DNA of 64,000 bases. Source: Otis tarda (taxonomy: Eukaryota > Chordata > Aves > Otidiformes > Otididae). Below the pieces are notes generated by a model. It worked only from the letters and a program-made list of their open reading frames with translations, did no database searches and was not told the origin of the DNA. Below, piece after piece: positions 1 to 12,304 of this stretch. A program made the translations under genes and the position numbers. The stretch spans positions 73,930,052 through 73,994,051 of the forward strand of contig CM048591.1 in the NCBI GenBank assembly GCA_026413225.1. The letters are read 5' to 3'. Position 1 is the first letter of the stretch, and the number at the start of each line of letters is the position of its first letter.

Positions 1-3000
1 ATCTTTGAGAAGCTCCATCATCAAAATGTTAGATGATAACTTGATACATTTTAAAATGCTGAATAGATTAAACTTTTTTTCAGTTACAAATATAGAATTT
101 GTCTTTAGAAAATGTTAGATTTTAAATCAGCTTCCAGCACTATCCTGAATTTCCAGGTAGTATACTGATTTCCTTGTGGAAGACAACCGTATGGTAAGAA
201 CCAATAGCAAAACTCTTTTTAAGGCATTCAAGGATGCAAATCAGGCTGTGTGCAGCACATACTTCTTAATAATAAGGAAAAGGATAAACTGGAAATATGC
301 GTTCTTGTGAAAAAAAAAAAACATAATTCTATTTTTAGAACAGTTTTTAAGGGGTTTCCCTCAGGCTTTCTATTTTACTTAAGAACAGAGCTGGCTTTCT
401 TGCTTAAGCAGTATAAGTTTCCTGGATTTAATCCACTCTTTTTCTTTTTGAATGTTGCAAATTTTTTGCAGGTTTCTAGCATTACTGTCATTATAGAAAT
501 AAATAATTCTGACAGATCTGACCTGACGTATCTTTTATGACACCACTGGGTTATTAATGAAAAGAGAAAAAAAAATCAGTGGGGCTCACATTTGAACTAA
601 AATTGAATTTCTACTACAGAAATATTTTTATATGTCCAAATGCAAACCAATTTGCTGTCTGCTTGTTCCTACCATCCTGCTTGGCAGTTAACAAATGGAA
701 AAGCTAAGAATAAGTGGCAGAGAGACTATACAGTTTCTGTACTTTCCCAGAAACTTTCTCTTTACTTTAGTGCTTTGTCTTCATAGTTCCTTCATCTGAT
801 TTGTGATTAACTCCTTGTGCACTCTAGGTTTTCAGAAATTGCCTAAGTAGCCATAGTTTGAGTTTAACACATCCTTAGGAATATGACTAGCAATTCTGTT
901 GTATTTATTTAGCTTCAAGTTGGTGGCATGCTCCTTGATGAGTCCCTGAACATTGGCTAAGCAGTCTTTATTTTTATAAATACTTATGAAGAAATGTTGG
1001 CTTCTTTTTTTATGGGGTATTATGTAATCTGAATTAGCAAACAAACAGGGTCTAGAGGAATTGCTTTAAATGCTCAAGAGCCCATCTTCTCCATGGGGAC
1101 TTCAGGGAGTTAACTTTTTCCCAGCAGTGGGATTTCAATTCTATGTGAGGGGTGTTCTGGAGATTTTTCAGAGACATTTTTCAGAGGCAATACTGCCATG
1201 GGCTGCAGGAATTGAAGGCTGACAGCTCTTTGAGTGCTGTTTTTATTTTCACACCCTGCCCCACAACTTAAGAGGCATTTAGCACCTACCCATCACAACT
1301 ATGTTAGGCCACGGCTATCAACCCTATTTCTCTAGTCTAGAAAGAAGTTAAAGTCAGCATTTTCATACCCGTGTTTCTGTGTTGTATTGGGGCTTCTCTT
1401 ATGTGGCTGCTCTAACGTGGTCTCAGGGGCATCAGTGACCACCTGAAGCTTGGGATTAATGGGTTAGCAGTGCCTGTATATGCCTCTCCTTCACGCCTGT
1501 TCTCCTGGCAGTCTAAACCTGTGCCAAGCCGAATTAAGCATAGTGTGGGGACATTAGACTAGAAATTCATGAAACTGGGAGATCTTCCAATAGCCATTCT
1601 GACAGATCTACGGCTTTGCATTCTCTTTATGCTTCTTAGATAGAGGTAAAGGATGTGGAAAAAAATTGGAACACTGACTTCATGCTCAATGTCTCCGTTA
1701 CCTTTACAAGAGAGGTGACAAGAAGATACAGTAGGAAGAAGTCGTTAAGATATTGCCATTATGGAAAACCACAAGAACGATCATGACAGAACGATGAGTA
1801 GACAAGGCTCTGCATAAGATAAACTACTTCAGCATCCATTTGCAAAATTATCTTATCTGAAAATGTTTAAGCATGTGCCCTTAAAAATCTCTCACAACTA
1901 TCTCCAGAATTGGTAGGGTTAATAGGAAGATGCAGGATTAACTATATCAAACCATCTCCTCTTTTGAATGAACAGCGATAAACTTCTAAGTACTACTGGA
2001 GAACCACCTTTATGAGACATGACCTGACCAGACTTGTTCTTCTATTGTAGCTCAAGATTAAAGCATTTCTTACCACCACATTTTTTAAACTAATCCTCTC
2101 TCTGGCTGACTCATAACAGCTGTTAAATAACTAGATATTTAGCTAAAGATGAACCAAACCTATAAATTTAATCATGTGACACAATAACCAACTCCTTTAT
2201 GCATAGCAAACTGCTTCTGTCATCATCTGAATGCTTTATGCTGACCTCACTGTCTGCATCTGATTGAACTGATCTAATGTTACAGTTGACAAAAGATGAT
2301 AACAATGGTGATTAGATATTTTTGATGCATTATGGAGGAGGACAGAGACCACATAGGAGTGCGAGGGCATTGCATAGGGGGAGATGGAAAGGTTGACATA
2401 ATGCTTTTGAAACATTTGAAAGGTTGGTTGGAGTTTGTTCCTGAGAGTTTCAACAACGGCATGTGCAAAAGTTCACATGCCTTGTTTTTCTTATTTTCTT
2501 TACCCCTTTGCCAATTACCTGATATTTTCTCTTTCCGCTCACATGACTGTGCAAAGAAGTCACAGACTTGCTATGGATGTAACAGTACGTTCACCATTTT
2601 CCTCTGCCTTCTTAGAGGTTCTGACTTGTCAGAAACTTGGTAACAGTAATACTAACTGGTGCTTCTGCAGCATTTTATTTTCTCTAGACCACAGTGACTT
2701 GCAAATATTAACATTTTCTGGTGGGAGAGGCTGAGACCTAGAGAAGTAAAATGACTTGCCCAAATTCCTGTAGGACAGATCTAGTCTTTTTATTCACAGC
2801 TTCCTCCTTCCTTCCATCACATGGAGCCTTCATGCCTTTTTTTTCACAATGAAGACACAACATGGGCATATAAAGGCTTTCATTAAAACAAATCTGTGTA
2901 AAAACTCAGCCAGAATAAAAAAAAAAAAATCCCTTTTTTTCCTCTTGTTGGCAAGAGTAACTTGCTTCTTGTTTACATGTTCTCTTCATTCAATCTGCAC

Positions 3001-4235
3001 CGAAAGTCTCCTTTAAAAAAAAAACTTGTAGTGATGTTTTAAAAGAAATCATCTATTGTTGGAATTAAGTCTAGGAAATGTGAATTTGTTCCATGTGAAC
3101 AAGTTTCATAAAAACTAAAGTACAGTGGCAATTTTAAAGATTACAGGCACATTCCTGAAACCTTTTAAAAACAGACTCAGCTTTAAGCTTGTGAAAAGTG
3201 CCTTAGGACTTAAGGTTAATGATGTGAGTAATGTGTCGTCTCAGCACACACCTGAATTCATAAGATAGTAATTCATACTCAGAAGTGAAAATGCTTGGTT
3301 TCATTCTTCCCGCAGTAAACACAGGAGCACCAGTGATTGTGAGCACCAGTGGCTAAAACTTCAGGACATCAGAATTCCTTCTGTTCTGAGTTACATTTGT
3401 AGTGTCAGGGAGCCTAAGAGAGCTGAGTTGCACTGTACTCTGTGCAAACATGAAATGAAATTACAGTCTTTTTATGAGCTGATAAAGCACAGCAAGGCTA
3501 CTAGTGTGAGACAGACGATAGTACATCTCACTGATGTGGTTGGTTGTGTTGATCTCTTCTGAGAGAGGACAATCTAAGGGGCAATGAGAGAGAAAGTCTG
3601 AAGATGAACCTGAAAATGAAGTGGAGCAAACTCTGGTACTGTGAACTACTCTGCAGTAGCCATCACCTTATCAATCCAAAAAGAGAGAGAAAAAGTACAC
3701 TGGAACATGGAGAACCTTGACAGCAACAAGAAGTCACCTGTACTTGGTGAGAAAGAAGAGGGAAGCAGTGTCATGGTACAAAGAGTGAGGTTGCCTAAGT
3801 TGCTCTCTAAGCAAGTGATCTTTTGCAGCAGCAAAAAGGAATGGAAAGGATTGATCTAAGCCCCTGCTTGCCAAAGTCAGGGATGATAATGTTGTGATGA
3901 AGATGTGGAATTTGAAGAGTGGAAGAAATTAAATGTCATGTGGAACGGCCATATCTTTGAGAAAGAGAAAACATTGCACAGCACAAGTGCCCAAGGTTTA
4001 AAAGAGCAGACACTGAGACTGTCAACCCCACACTACAGGCTGAGAGTCTGCGTGGCTGCTAAATGCGAATAAAGGAAACTGGGGAAAGCCTGCCAAATCA
4101 GAGGGATGGTTCAAAACCTTGTTGAACTTGAGCCAACAGCCAGGCTTACAGAAAGAGATGTGAGAAAGACAGGATAAGACTTCATTTTTGAGAACTAAAC
4201 TGTCCTGGAGTAGTCTGTGGTTGCCTTGTCTCTCT
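1..4235. other. Intergenic, AT-rich
   Basis: No gene, RNA or complete transposon seen apart from a MIR-like relic near 2690-2790. All open frames are under about 105 codons with no family resemblance. A-runs occur near 2920 and 3016. Confidence 0.7.
2690..2790 (+). repeat. Old MIR-like SINE relic
   Basis: GGCTGAGACCTAGAGAAG followed by AATGACTTGCCCAAATTCC resembles the MIR 3' region (gaaactgag...agaggttaag..acttgcccaaggtca). Diverged; shared amniote ancestry is likely, so this marks old, slowly changing intergenic DNA. Confidence 0.55.
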
Positions 4236-4506
4236 CATGTTATCTTTCGGACAAGAGGCAATTGCCTCAAGTTGCAACAAGGGAGGTTTAGATTTGGCAT
4301 TAGGAAACATTTCTTTAATGAAAGAGTAGCCAAGCACTGGAACAAGCTTCTCAAGGAAGTGGTGGAGTCACCATCGCTGGAGGTGTTCAAAGAACGTGTA
4401 GACGTGTCCCTTCAGGACATGGTTTAGTAGGCATGGTGGTATTAAGTTGATGGTCGGACTTGATCTTAGAGGTCTTTTCCAACCTTAAAAATTCTATGAT
4501 TCTATG
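4236..4506 (+). mobile_element. CR1 LINE 3' fragment
   Basis: Last 270 bases of a CR1 retrotransposon: GGACAAGAGGCAATTGCC, then the conserved ...AGCACTGGAACAAGCTTCTC... and GAAGTGGTGGAGTC, ending in ATTCTATGATTCTATG. The short terminal repeat is the CR1 hallmark. 5'-truncated as usual; diverged and dead. Confidence 0.93.
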
Positions 4507-7500
4507 TAGCCTTGTCTTTGTGTAACCTTGAGGATTAAATAGGAAAATATAACACTAAAAAAAATTATTAAATTTACAGACTACTATGAGCTCAAGTGCT
4601 CCTGATAAGACATAGCATCTTTTTACTCATTTGAGGACATATGTGTGAAGTAACCCAATACAGGAACACAGTGATGAGTGGAAGGTGTTCAGTGATGTTT
4701 TGACCTGGGAGAGATTAACCTGAATGCTACTGGAAGCAAAACCGCTTAGGACGAGACGTGGCCAAAGCGGTAGTGGGGACAGAGAATCGCACCCTCTCCT
4801 CATTCACAAGAGGCCACGCATGTGCGGCCGTGGGGAGGCTCGCAAGAACACTGCAGCTCTCTGACCTCTTTTCCCTCCCCAGCCTCACTTGTTTTAGCTA
4901 TGCAGGCACTGCTTCTGTATATATATAGCCTGGTTTCCCTCAGGAAATAGAGCCGAAGCCACCTTGCTTAATAATAACTGTATTAATTCCTATTTTTACC
5001 CATTCTTTAATAACCTGTTGACTAGGTCTGAGCCAATGTGTGAAGGTTCAGATATGTGTTTGACAGAGGCAGGGGAGGGAGACTGATGGTGACATTACAG
5101 AGAGGGGGTTGCAGACAGCAGCCATCACTTGCAGTTGTACAAGTAATGTTCTAGGGTCCTCCTGGCCATGCACTATCCTCTGCCCAGGGAGGGAGTGGGA
5201 GTAGGGGTCTCATCAGGAGCTGTGCTGCTCACAGGGCAATGACTCCAAAGCAGCAGTTTTACAGCAAGCATGAGGATCCCCAGGGGACTTCGCCTCTGCT
5301 TTAGGGCTGATATGAATGGTGCAGTGGCCATGTGTGGGGTCTTCAAGTAGCCATCAGGAGAAATAAACAACCCATACAGTACGGTGTCTAAGAACTTCTG
5401 GAAGAAGAGGAACAGTTTTCTTACAGTCGTAAATCTTCCCATCTTTTGCCCTCTCCCTTTCCACCCCTTCATGTACTGCCAAGTATTCCCTCTTTAAACA
5501 GATCCACATCTCTGTTCCAGACTCAAATCCTGTCATCAGCTTCACTTATCTGCAATCATCATGCTATTGAAATCACACTCTCAGAGGCACCTAGTAAAAT
5601 GTACAAACAAATTCTGTCCAAAATAAGTTTTACAGTCATGCATCCAGATGGCTTACGAACACAGGCTTGAAAAGAGGAATTTTTCAGCCCATTAGTGCCT
5701 GGTGTTTTTGCTGTACACAGCAGCTGTGCCGAGACCACAGACGCTTGTGGCTTTGGAAGATCTGATGTAGCTAGGTGATTGACATCAGAAACACAGCAGT
5801 GACTGCCTCAGAGAGCTGAACCAAGCTCCAGAGTCCCTGTCTGCCACTCACCTCGTTCACGATGTGGTGTTCACCTCCAGCTCCTGCTCTCCCCTCCAGC
5901 CTTCCTTTGCAGAATTCTGTACCCTTCCCATAAAGCCATGGAAAAACAAATACCATTTTTAAATTTTAAACATCATGATGGATCAAATTCATGGATCAAA
6001 TTCATGCAGAGTCTCCCTCCTCAAAGCCAAACCCCTTTGCACACTCAACAAACTGTGTTTTGTGGCTGTTTTCCGGCAGACACGCGTTATGCACGATGAG
6101 TATACACCAGTGATGAGAGCGCCAGGGAAGCAAACAGAGGCAGGAGCAACCTGAGCACGTGCATGAACTTGTTGTGAAGCTGAAGTGCTGTAATTGTTCT
6201 TCAGAATAGAAAATTTAATACTCATCTTCCTTCTCCCTGGAGAACTTTCTCCCAAGAGAGCCAGCAAATACCAGCAGGAAGCAAGGCAGGGAGGGAATAT
6301 GTCAAGGGGCTGAAGAAGCAAGGGGACATTGGTGGCGGTGGAGCTTTCAGTAGGCAACAAACCACAGCATGAGCTGCACCCCTGTAGTGCGTACAGCTCC
6401 CGGAATTGTTTCTAGCCACTTCTCTCTGTTAAGCTAATATCAAGGAGGTCCAGTACCACAGAATAAGAAAAGGAAAGAAGTACACTTCAATTCCTGGCTC
6501 ATGCCCTAGGCTATGCCGGTGGCTGAGAGAGATGGTTACTGGGGAATGGGTGGTTTAGAGGAAGAAAATAGCTGTGGATGTGCCACGTATGACACTGCAG
6601 ACCAACTGGTCATGACACGATTTTTGAACCCATGCATACAAAGATAACCCCTCACTTACAGATGATTGTTTCAAGGCATTGACACAGACACACGTATATG
6701 CTGATATCCATACACGTGGCCATCGGGTACGCTCAAGAGGGCTATAGAGCAAACTTCCTAAACAAGCAAAGGTGTATCTTTTGGGCCTTGCTCTGTTACC
6801 CACTCTACTTATTCATAGTCGTCATGCTATTGGTATCACTCACTCCAAAGTAGCCCTAACATTTCCTCTGAACTTGAAATACATGTATCTTCAGGATAAG
6901 CAGGATATATAATTTAAATTGATTCTAGTTACTAAATCTAATCCAGCTGATAAATACAATTGCTGATATACAATGGGGGTGAACTGCTGCATACATAAAG
7001 GTCACAGAAATTTAGACGTACATGGAACAAGACAGTTGGCAAATGTGCAGTCATGTATTCAGTTTGATGTGATGAATGTTTTGTAAAGGAAGAGGAGACT
7101 GTCTACTACTTTCAATATTCAAGAGGGAAACTTGATATCACCATTTCATAGATCTTCAGCCATTTCTATTTGAAAATATCCTTTTTACAAATAAAAAGCT
7201 GCTTTTAAATTCTTTGGCTTAACTTCTCTCTACAGCATGCCCTAGCCATTTTTGCTACCCTGGCAGTGTCAAGCATCGTGAAGTTGATGGTTTGCTGGGA
7301 GGAAGAGGATACGGCCACGGTATTGCTGTGGCTGTGCTTGGCTGGGTGACTGGGACATCCCTTGGAAAGACGGATACAGAGTCATGAAGCCACTCTCTGT
7401 TTTGCAGCTGCTGATTGTAATGCCAAGCCTCCTTTCCCTCACTGCAGCAGACACAGCTTGGATACAGGTGAGGAGCTGGGCCTTTTCTTAAGGGTGCTGG

Positions 7501-10500
7501 TGTTCATGATAAAGACTAAATGAGCTCTGAGGATGCAAACATATTTGCAAGATGAAACAGTAATTATACCTAAAGTTTTTGTGCCTTGATTCACTTTTTT
7601 AATCTATCTGGCAGGAATAGACATAATGTCCATCTCCAGATGGCTAAGAATCTTTCTATCATTTTTTTCCTTCCTTACTTTTTTTTTTCCAGAACAGCAG
7701 AGTGCTGTTCTGGTTTGTATTTTCTAGACTCCTTGGTATTTGTTTTCAGCTTTATTTATCTCTGTGTGAGAATTCTTCAGGCGGGAATTTCTACAATTGC
7801 AGCATCTGATGCATTTTTGTCTTATTTTTTGTATTGTTTACAAGAAGAGTAAAAGCCATAAGCATGCAGAGATTCCTGAATGAATCTTGACTGAGTCCTT
7901 CAGTGTGCTCTGAGGAACTGCAGAGACTACTTAACTGTTAAGAGGACACCTTATGTATCCAAGAGAAATAAAAAGGAACACTGGCTAAGTCAAGGGTTTT
8001 CCATGTTTGCCATGAGATAGACTTCTCTCAAGCACTCAAAACTGTCAGGAAATTTTACTTCCTTCTTTTACTATTTAAGTGAAGAGGGGAGCATCCCCAC
8101 ATGTCAAATTATCTCTTCTCTATGAAAGGCAGAGAATGAGGGGTTACTCGTATTTTTAGGACCTCACTACTCCATTATTATGTTGAAGACAGAGCCAAAA
8201 TTTCATGCCAAATGTCAGAAATTTGGTTGTGGAACAATTCCAATTTTGACATTACTCTATGAAACAGTCTGTGTTTAGCTTTACTCATCACTTCCCTTCT
8301 GATCTGTGTCAATACTGGAGTGAAAATTGTTTCATCCAGATGTCCTTGGGTTTTAATGTCTCTCAGGCAAGTGGAAAACTCAGCAAAAACAATTTTGTTG
8401 CTGGAGTCACAAGTGTACATTGGTGTAAAAAAGTCTCAGTCTGCTATTCAGTAAGCTATGCTACAAGGCTAATGTATTAGCCCCCAAACAGCTACCCCAG
8501 GAAAGAGTTGGGTTACGGGTCATTTAGTCAAGCCACTGGGACTGTTAAAATTTCTACCTGGCACAGAGAAAATTTTCCATATTATTGCAATTTTTTAAGT
8601 TATCTTTATGTATCAAGAGGCTACCTTCAGAGATTAGAGCAAATCGCACACCTGTCTAGAGAAGAGGCATTTTATTTGAGCGCTGTGTTCATGTCAGTAT
8701 TTGCAACTCCTCCATCAAAACAAGTTTCTATAGTTACTTATAATTAGTTAGTAAATTTAACATGCCGTGAAAAAAAACAGTATGTCCATCCCTCATATTT
8801 ATAGCGCATCTTCTTCCATTAGTCTTTTTGCTTCATAATTTTTTGTTTGTTTGTTTGACGGGTTTACATGTCCCTTTTTAGACCACTTGGGGCATTTTGG
8901 AAAGGCAGACCTTGTTTACAAACCATTTGTCTACTCTGGTATGTTGAAATGTCACTGCACATGCTGACACAGTAAAGGGGATATAACATACATGCCTCTA
9001 GGGGTGGGTGGAGGAGGCATAGGCAGAAATTTTAACACAGCTTGTCCTGGAAATTTACTATGTTGTAGGGGTAGCAAGAGGAGCTCTGGTGGCAGGAAGG
9101 CAGGAGCATGCGGAGATATTACCCAGCAAGAAGGAAGATTGTGACTATGTCAAGTCTATATAATGATGTTTAACAGCATGTGCAGTGTGATAGTTTATAC
9201 AACTGTAATACACAAATATAATAATGCCAGCACAACAGTAATGGTTACAGTTATGGTTTAGCAGTATTCAGCTGCAAGATAATTATGAGATGACTGTGAT
9301 ATCAGTGGATAGCTACAGCAAGCTTAGCAGCATGCAGTCATGGAAGAGTTAGCAGTACACTGCTATTGTTATGATGGCTGCTCCCAAAATCCTGGAGTCT
9401 CCAGGTTCTACAAGGTCTGCAAGACCCTGCTTTTGTCCCTGAACATTCACATTAATGGCATGGGGCCTCAGGCTGTCACATGTGGTAGGTGTGACCTGGA
9501 AAAGAGGACGGCCACCACAGCAGCTGATGCTTATGACCCCGTGTCATCAATGATGGCCCTCTTCTGCTGACCCCACCCTTGTAATCTTTGGGTTGTCCGT
9601 TCAGCTGCTTAGGACACCACGACCTATGGCCCTCTGGGCTTCATTTCCTCAGTTTTCTGGAAAGATTCTTCATTACTGAGTCACTTGCTGAGCTGACCCA
9701 AAAATGACCAGTCACAGCATACTCCAATTACCGTTGTCTTCATCCTGCAGCTCTTCCCCAGGGCAATCCATTCCCCAAAAACAGCTCAGAGGTGCTTTCC
9801 TCATTGCCCTAGGCATCCTACCCATGCCATTATTTCACTTTTTGTCCTAAGTTCTACAAACCATGTGAAATGAGCAGGATGCTAAATCTCTTCATGACAA
9901 TGCATGTCAGCAATGTCATTGTGGTCTTACAAACATAGTAAGGCTCTATAGTTATGCTAGGCCAATGGTACACTAGTATATTAGTCTTTCACCACAGACA
10001 ATGCTAAACCTATTTGTTATGCTTCTTATGTAATATAAGTGAAGTTATCTCAAGCCTTATTGTGGCTTAGTGGTCCGCTCTTCCTTGCTTCAGACTAAGA
10101 CCCTTACAGCCATTGGGTTTCCTCTTACAAACTCATACAAGAATAGTTCTCTTGGATCTTTTAAAGTGGGTTGAGTTTCTTTTTTCCTAAGTATTGATAA
10201 TGAATCAAAGACAGATGTGATCCTCCCTAAATGATATCTACAGAATTTTATAGTCCGTACTTGTTTCTTCATCACAATGTGATTTTGTCCCATAAAATGC
10301 TGAGATTGTTTTTGAGGTGTGAAGTAAAAAGAGGGCTTGTCTTGTGGCTTTTCAGGAAAATACACATTGAATGAATTTTGTTACAGAGTGTTATCCCAGG
10401 GATCTGATTTATAAAACACTCAAAACAAACCTTTGAGAGGTTTTCAAATTGGCCATAATATTTGCATGTGCAAATTCACCAGGTACGATTGGAAGCATGA

Positions 10501-11478
10501 AGAGATGACTAAGTAGGTTGCCTCTGCTCTAATGTATGCACTATACACATGTCCAAGCCGCTCATTTGTTCCTGTTGTTCTTATGCAGGCGAACGGTGCA
10601 TTGCCATTGGTTGGGATTTGCTGAGCTGTGGCTCAGCAGGGCAAATGTCTACCGCAGTCAGGACTCACCAGCTTGGTTTTGTTATGACAGGAGAGGGTTA
10701 TTATTCAAGGTTGCAGGAAGGAGGGCTCGGGATGCAGGACCCCCATCACCCCCTAGGACACAGGGGTCGAATCCACTGGTGTCTATCTTCCCACTCACTC
10801 TGCCTGAACCCAGCGAGGCCTTGGGATTTCAAGCTTGATTTCACCTACTTTTATGTGTTGTTTTGTGTGCACTACTTATTGATGTTCTTTAACAAAAAAA
10901 AAAAAAACTGATCTGAATGGAAAATGCCTCCCAGATGGTGTTACTCGGAGACAACACTTGATCAACTATTTTACTGTACATGATCTTCCAGTATTTCCAT
11001 ATCACTTTTTTGGTTCTTCCCAGGTCCTAGAAATTAATATCTTTCCAAGTTGTAATTAGTAATTATCCCTGTGTGAAGCTAAATACAATTTCTAGGAGTC
11101 TAGCTGCATATTTTCTACCTCCTAAAATATATGGCATATATTGTATCTAATATATAATTTCCCAGATCTATGTGTGTACACATGTTTGGTCTTTTTTTCT
11201 CACTAGTATTTTTAATGAAACTGTAAAATAAAGAACCATAAGTTTTCCCCAGAATTAATTGCCTTTTTCCTCCCCATTTCTCCAGAAACTGGAAATTGCA
11301 TGTTTGGTTCGTGCAGAAGCTGTAATTTAGCTGCCCCTCAGCTCCCATCCTCTCTGAGCCGTGTTCCCAGGGGGCACTACAGCTTGCATGACTGCCTCCC
11401 TCTGTTGCCTAGCTGATTTGTAAGTAAGATTATCTCTCCTACTCCTTATGAAAAAAAACCTTTTTTTTCTTCCCCATG
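4507..11478. other. Intergenic, no gene recognised
   Basis: Moderately AT-rich. A TATA-like TGTATATATATAGCC near 4915 follows a CpG-containing 150-base patch and could be an eroded LTR, but termini are not visible. 9000-9700 looks repetitive in style but matches nothing I know. Frame 10549-10911 ends in an A13 run (10893-10905) that may mark an old retroposed transcript, unproven. A 13-base tandem duplication stands at 5978-6003. Confidence 0.6.
5978..6003 (+). repeat. 13-bp tandem duplication
   Basis: ATGGATCAAATTC twice, back to back, followed by ATG. A simple slippage duplication. Confidence 0.8.
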
Positions 11479-11511
11479 TGTCATGGTTTTGTTTAGTGAG
11501 GGGGGGCCTAA
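11479..11511 (+). repeat. Left inverted terminus (33 bp)
   Basis: Pairs with 12272-12304 at 32 of 33 positions. Similarity to the LTR at 46142 extends eight bases further (GGTGGCAG). Confidence 0.9.
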
Positions 11512-11889
11512 GGTGGCAGTTGACTCTTTAAAGAAAATTTAGTTAAAAAGAGTCATCCATTAAAAAAAAAGAAAATCTGTAGGAAAATGCAAGCCATCTT
11601 AACATAGAGGAAAGTAGAAAGTTAAGCTTATCCAGAAATATTTTCTTTATTAAATTTTGAGCTGCATACACACTTCAAACATTTGTTGGTTTAAAATGGG
11701 GCACTTGATGGAAGTAGCAATATTTTTACAAAATAAGGAGTTTGAGCTGTTTTTTTCCCCAGTTATAAAGTATCACAACATAACTATCTTTTATTTACAC
11801 ATTTCACTTCTCCTGGATAACAGCCTTTTTCTTTTGGTGCCTTAGAGATGAGATTAACATTTTAGTGTGCTGGCTCTTAAATCTGAATT

Positions 11890-12201
11890 GATTGGGGGTT
11901 TTAAAATGTTTTCTACCAGTGCTTTATCCAGTCATTTACCAGACTCGATAACCTGACCTCCAAGCCGTCAATAAATTGGATAAAATGAACAATATACCAT
12001 CATTGTACCCCTTTTACAAATTTGTAAATAGGTCTCCACCAATAATTTCAACACTTCAGTCATGGGAGTCCTGCTAACAAATCTCAGTATTAACAACCAT
12101 GGAGCTGTGTCATATATCAAGACTTCCAGTGCCTCCACATTTTCTTGAGCTTTATGCATTAATACACAGGCAACTTCTATTAATTGCACATTTTGCTTGT
12201 A
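11890..12201 (-). pseudogene. Decayed retroviral pol fragment, RNase H-like
   Basis: On the minus strand a frame free of stops from just after a TAA near 12202 to TGA at 11968 shows the spacing of a retroviral RNase H: VQxxE (VQLIEV), then IYD about 24 residues later in the place of the second catalytic acid, then a P..E/LKLL..YLQICKR helix region and a short strand. Past the stop the same frame continues with a weak match to the Leu-Gly...Glu-Gly region and Asp-Lys-(2)-Val-Glu that ends such domains. Two in-frame stops and loss of the His in the H-x-R-x-H region show it is dead. No gag, RT, integrase or env is visible around it. Identification is by pattern, not by alignment. Confidence 0.4.
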
Positions 12202-12271
12202 TTAGCTTTGCAGTTCAATTATGATTATATTCTTATTTTTCCTCCACAGATCTCAGGCTCCAATGTTACAA

Positions 12272-12304
12272 TTAGGCCCCCCCTCACTAAACAAAACCAC
12301 GACA
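12272..12304 (-). repeat. Right inverted terminus (33 bp)
   Basis: Reverse complement of the left end, with G instead of A at position 5. Unlike the left copy, similarity to the 46142 LTR stops right after CCTAA. Confidence 0.9.

Larger units (their letters stand above)
11479..12304. mobile_element. 826-bp element with 33-bp inverted ends (ERV-related)
   Basis: The first 33 bases (TGTCATGGTTTTGTTTAGTG followed by A, seven G and CCTAA) recur inverted at 12272-12304 with one mismatch (A/G at position 5). The element thus begins TGTC and ends GACA. The left 41 bases also match the start of the solo LTR at 46142. The core is AT-rich and contains a decayed retroviral RNase H-like stretch on the minus strand. 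No target duplication was found (CCATG before, GCTGC after). It may be a non-autonomous ERV derivative, a rearranged provirus with its ends facing each other, or a DNA transposon that captured pol sequence; I cannot decide. Confidence 0.6.

Noticed and set aside
4740..4990. Possible LTR with a TATA box near 4915
   Set aside because: No TG...CA ends, target duplication or second copy visible in the window; left as unassigned.
6505..6520. GGCTATGCC looked like part of a mir-31 hairpin
   Set aside because: The surrounding bases do not match either mature mir-31 strand and no hairpin forms; no other mir-31-like site was found in the window.
10755..10775. GGGTCGAATCC resembles a tRNA B box
   Set aside because: No A box at the right distance and no cloverleaf pairing around it. 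The same holds for GGATTCGA near 63774.
11115..11348. 77-codon minus-strand frame next to the inverted-ended element, considered as continuation of a viral gene
   Set aside because: No similarity to integrase, gag or env could be seen, and it lies outside the element.
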